A stretch of DNA of 64,000 nucleotides, from assembly GCF_009856415.1 (NCBI RefSeq), contig NZ_WMEZ01000005.1, positions 1 to 64,000 on the forward strand. Direction: 5' to 3'. Under the pieces are notes generated by a model that was given only the letters and a program-made list of their open reading frames with translations, was not told the origin of the DNA and ran no database searches. This document shows positions 62,268-64,000 of this stretch, piece after piece. The position numbers and the translations under genes are program-made. The stretch comes from Halobacillus litoralis. GTDB taxonomy: Bacteria; Bacillota; Bacilli; Bacillales; Halobacillaceae. The first letter of the stretch is position 1, and each line of letters opens with the position of its first letter.

Positions 62268-64000
62268 ATGAAGTGGTGGCGACTCATGTTTGTTGGGATC
62301 GGGTTAATTTTACTAATGGCTTGTTCGGAACAGCCGAAGCCTGGTAATGCTTTTCAATCCTATATGGATCACTGGGAGAATGGGGAATATGGACAAATGT
62401 ATGAAGCTCTTAGTGAGAATTCCAAGCAACTCTTGAGTAAAGAGGAGTTTGTCGAGCGATATACAGCGATTTATGAAGGAATTGACATGGAGAATCTCTC
62501 ATTTACATACGATCTTCCGGAAGAAGAACAAGAGTATGAAACAGACGATAAACCTTCCTTTGAATTTGACGGAGAGCTGGATTCGTTGGGAGGACCGATT
62601 GAGTTTTCGAATGCGGCAACGCTCGTCTATGAAGAAGGGGAGGAGAGTGACCGATGGGCGGTGCAGTGGAACTCTTCAATGATTTTTCCTCAGATGGAAG
62701 AAGGAGACGAGGTACGAGCATGGACCTTGGATCCTAAGCGTGGCGAAATTTTTGATGTGAAGGGGGAACCGCTGGCTGTCAATGGAGGCGTCCTTGATGT
62801 CGGTCTCGTACCAGGCAGGATGGAAGAGCACACGGAAGAGGAAAAAGAAACACTGAAACAAACGGTTGCTGAGATTTTGGATACAACCGTAGAGGATATT
62901 GATCAACAGTTGAATCAATCCTGGGTTACAGCTGACACGTTTGTACCTGTGGGATCTATAGCTGAAAATGATCAAAAGACTAAAGAGGCTCTAGAAGATG
63001 ATGAATTACCAAGAGGTGTGAAACTTCAGCCTAATCCAGATGCAAGAAGCTATCCTTTAGGAGAAGCTGCTGCTCACTTAATTGGGTATATAGGTCCGAT
63101 TCAAGCAGAAGAACTTGAAGAATTGAAGGATGAAGGCTACACAGCTGCCGATCAACTTGGAAAGACAGGACTTGAAAGTGTTCTTGAAGATCAATTGAGA
63201 GGTGTGGAAGGCGGAAAAGTCGTCATCCAGACAGAGGCTGGAGAAACGAAAGAAGTCTTAGCTGAAACAGCGGCAAAGGACGGAAAAGATTTCAACCTGA
63301 CGATAACATCGGAAGTACAGAAATCCCTTCATGAACAGTTGTCAGGAGAATCAGGGACAGCTTCTGCTGTAAACCCGATGACAGGGGATGTCTTGGCTCT
63401 CGTCAGTGCCCCTGCCTATGATCCAAATGCAATTGTCCTAGGTCGGGACGTAAAGTCGACACTGAACAAATTCAACCGCACCTATTCACCTGGATCGACA
63501 TTCAAGCCGATCACAGCAGCAATCGGCCTTGACCAAGGTGTGATTACACCAAAAGAAGAACTTTCAATTAAAGGAACGACATATGAGCAGAACGGATACA
63601 CAGTGACAAGGGTGCCAGGGGCAGCCCAGGATGAACAAGTGAATTTAAAAGACGCGCTCGTCCGTTCAGACAATATTTACTTTGCTCGCAAAACCCTTGA
63701 AATCGGTGGGGAAACCTTCCTTCAAGAGGCCCGTGAGTTCGGCTTTGGGGAAGATCTCCCGTTGACTTTCCCAATTGAAAATTCTCAGCTGTTGAATGGA
63801 GAACAATTCGACCGGGAAGCGTTACTCGGTGATACTGGTTTTGGACAGGGGGAAGTGCAAATGAGCAGCCTTCACTTAGCGCTCACTTATACGCCTTTTG
63901 TGACCGGAGGGGACTTAATGAAACCAAGGTTAGTCTCTTATGAAGAAGCGGGGCAGATATGGCATGAGAACGTGATGAGTGAAGATACGGCTTCAATTAT
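62268..64000 (+). CDS. pbpC: Class B penicillin-binding protein with MecA-like N-terminus (partial)
   Basis: At least 577 residues, still open at the window end. A lipoprotein signal (LILLMACS, lipidated Cys19) is followed by an NTF2-like MecA_N domain (about 25-140: FQSYMDHWENGEYGQMYEALSENS), then the dimerisation domain (VRAWTLDPKRGEIFDVKGEPLA) and the transpeptidase domain. The active Ser410 sits in SPGSTFKP (S-x-x-K 410-413), and the SxN motif is Ser467-Asp-Asn (RSDNIYFA). The KTG motif lies beyond the window. This is the B. subtilis PbpC (PBP3)/MecA-type architecture, a monofunctional transpeptidase crosslinking peptidoglycan, often with low beta-lactam affinity. GGAGAGG lies 4 bases before the ATG. 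Confidence 0.9.
   Translation, partial: MKWWRLMFVGIGLILLMACSEQPKPGNAFQSYMDHWENGEYGQMYEALSENSKQLLSKEEFVERYTAIYEGIDMENLSFTYDLPEEEQEYETDDKPSFEFDGELDSLGGPIEFSNAATLVYEEGEESDRWAVQWNSSMIFPQMEEGDEVRAWTLDPKRGEIFDVKGEPLAVNGGVLDVGLVPGRMEEHTEEEKETLKQTVAEILDTTVEDIDQQLNQSWVTADTFVPVGSIAENDQKTKEALEDDELPRGVKLQPNPDARSYPLGEAAAHLIGYIGPIQAEELEELKDEGYTAADQLGKTGLESVLEDQLRGVEGGKVVIQTEAGETKEVLAETAAKDGKDFNLTITSEVQKSLHEQLSGESGTASAVNPMTGDVLALVSAPAYDPNAIVLGRDVKSTLNKFNRTYSPGSTFKPITAAIGLDQGVITPKEELSIKGTTYEQNGYTVTRVPGAAQDEQVNLKDALVRSDNIYFARKTLEIGGETFLQEAREFGFGEDLPLTFPIENSQLLNGEQFDREALLGDTGFGQGEVQMSSLHLALTYTPFVTGGDLMKPRLVSYEEAGQIWHENVMSEDTASI

Noticed and set aside
1-64000. CRISPR arrays, tRNA, rRNA, riboswitches, prophage genes
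   Set aside because: No direct-repeat arrays with spacers, no cloverleaf or rRNA sequence, no recognisable riboswitch core and no phage structural genes were seen on reading both strands.

Overview
The window reads as chromosomal DNA of a moderately halophilic, endospore-forming Bacillaceae, Halobacillus-like or a close relative. The signs are classical AGGAGG ribosome sites with some GTG/TTG starts, two BCCT-type osmolyte transporters, lipoteichoic acid synthase, Spo0M, CotY/CotZ-type and SPOCS-domain spore proteins, and sequences resembling sigma-B, sigma-W, sigma-K, CcpA, Rex, MntR and CadC sites. No rRNA, tRNA, CRISPR or prophage was seen. Species assignment is inference.

Layout. 1-122: end of an IS3-like insertion sequence. 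0.1-9.9 kb: MFS transporter, RlmD-type 23S rRNA methyltransferase, a bacterial staygreen homologue, alpha/beta hydrolase, an unrecognised permease, iron alcohol dehydrogenase, topoisomerase III. 10-21.4 kb: cupin protein behind a sigma-K-like promoter, prolyl 4-hydroxylase, a tiny YfhE-like gene, a phosphofructokinase paralogue that has lost its ATP-site residues, BCCT carrier, AlaX editing protein, DUF1456 and DUF454 proteins, Spo0M, a repeat-bearing general stress protein, SDR. 21.6-29.6 kb: FAD monooxygenase, two ABC permeases without ATPase or binding protein, LTA synthase, a composite repeat, VOC and GNAT proteins. 29.7-32.6 kb: manganese ABC operon with two promoters and two MntR-like boxes. 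32.7-37.3 kb: TetR, MMPL exporter and a co-translated secreted protein. 37.5-41.7 kb: DUF3231 protein, CadC repressor, CadA ATPase with an unusual cysteine-pair N-terminus. 41.7-48.7 kb: class I aldolase, TspO-like protein, P450, aldo/keto reductase, DUF1641-NDH-2 operon, small membrane proteins. 48.7-57 kb: spore-surface and cytomotive-filament region (degenerate metalloprotease-like protein, CotY/CotZ homologue, ParM-like actin with small partner, second composite repeat, three SPOCS/CsxC-like proteins and an acidic SPOCS-like protein). 57-64 kb: ZIP transporter, VOC protein, lipoproteins, a sigma-B-type membrane protein, a divergent BCCT carrier, and a class B PBP cut by the window end.

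How genes work together. MntABC-type import under MntR and CadC/CadA efflux form metal homeostasis. BCCT carriers and general stress genes fit a saline lifestyle. The SPOCS/CotY/cupin genes share sporulation-type promoters and probably build an outer coat or exosporium layer. The candidates for undescribed biology are that spore-surface cluster with its adjacent actin-like pair, the ATP-site-less phosphofructokinase, the cysteine-pair CadA, the modular inverted repeats, and the staygreen homologue. All assignments are by eye from sequence motifs and remembered family features; no database search was run.
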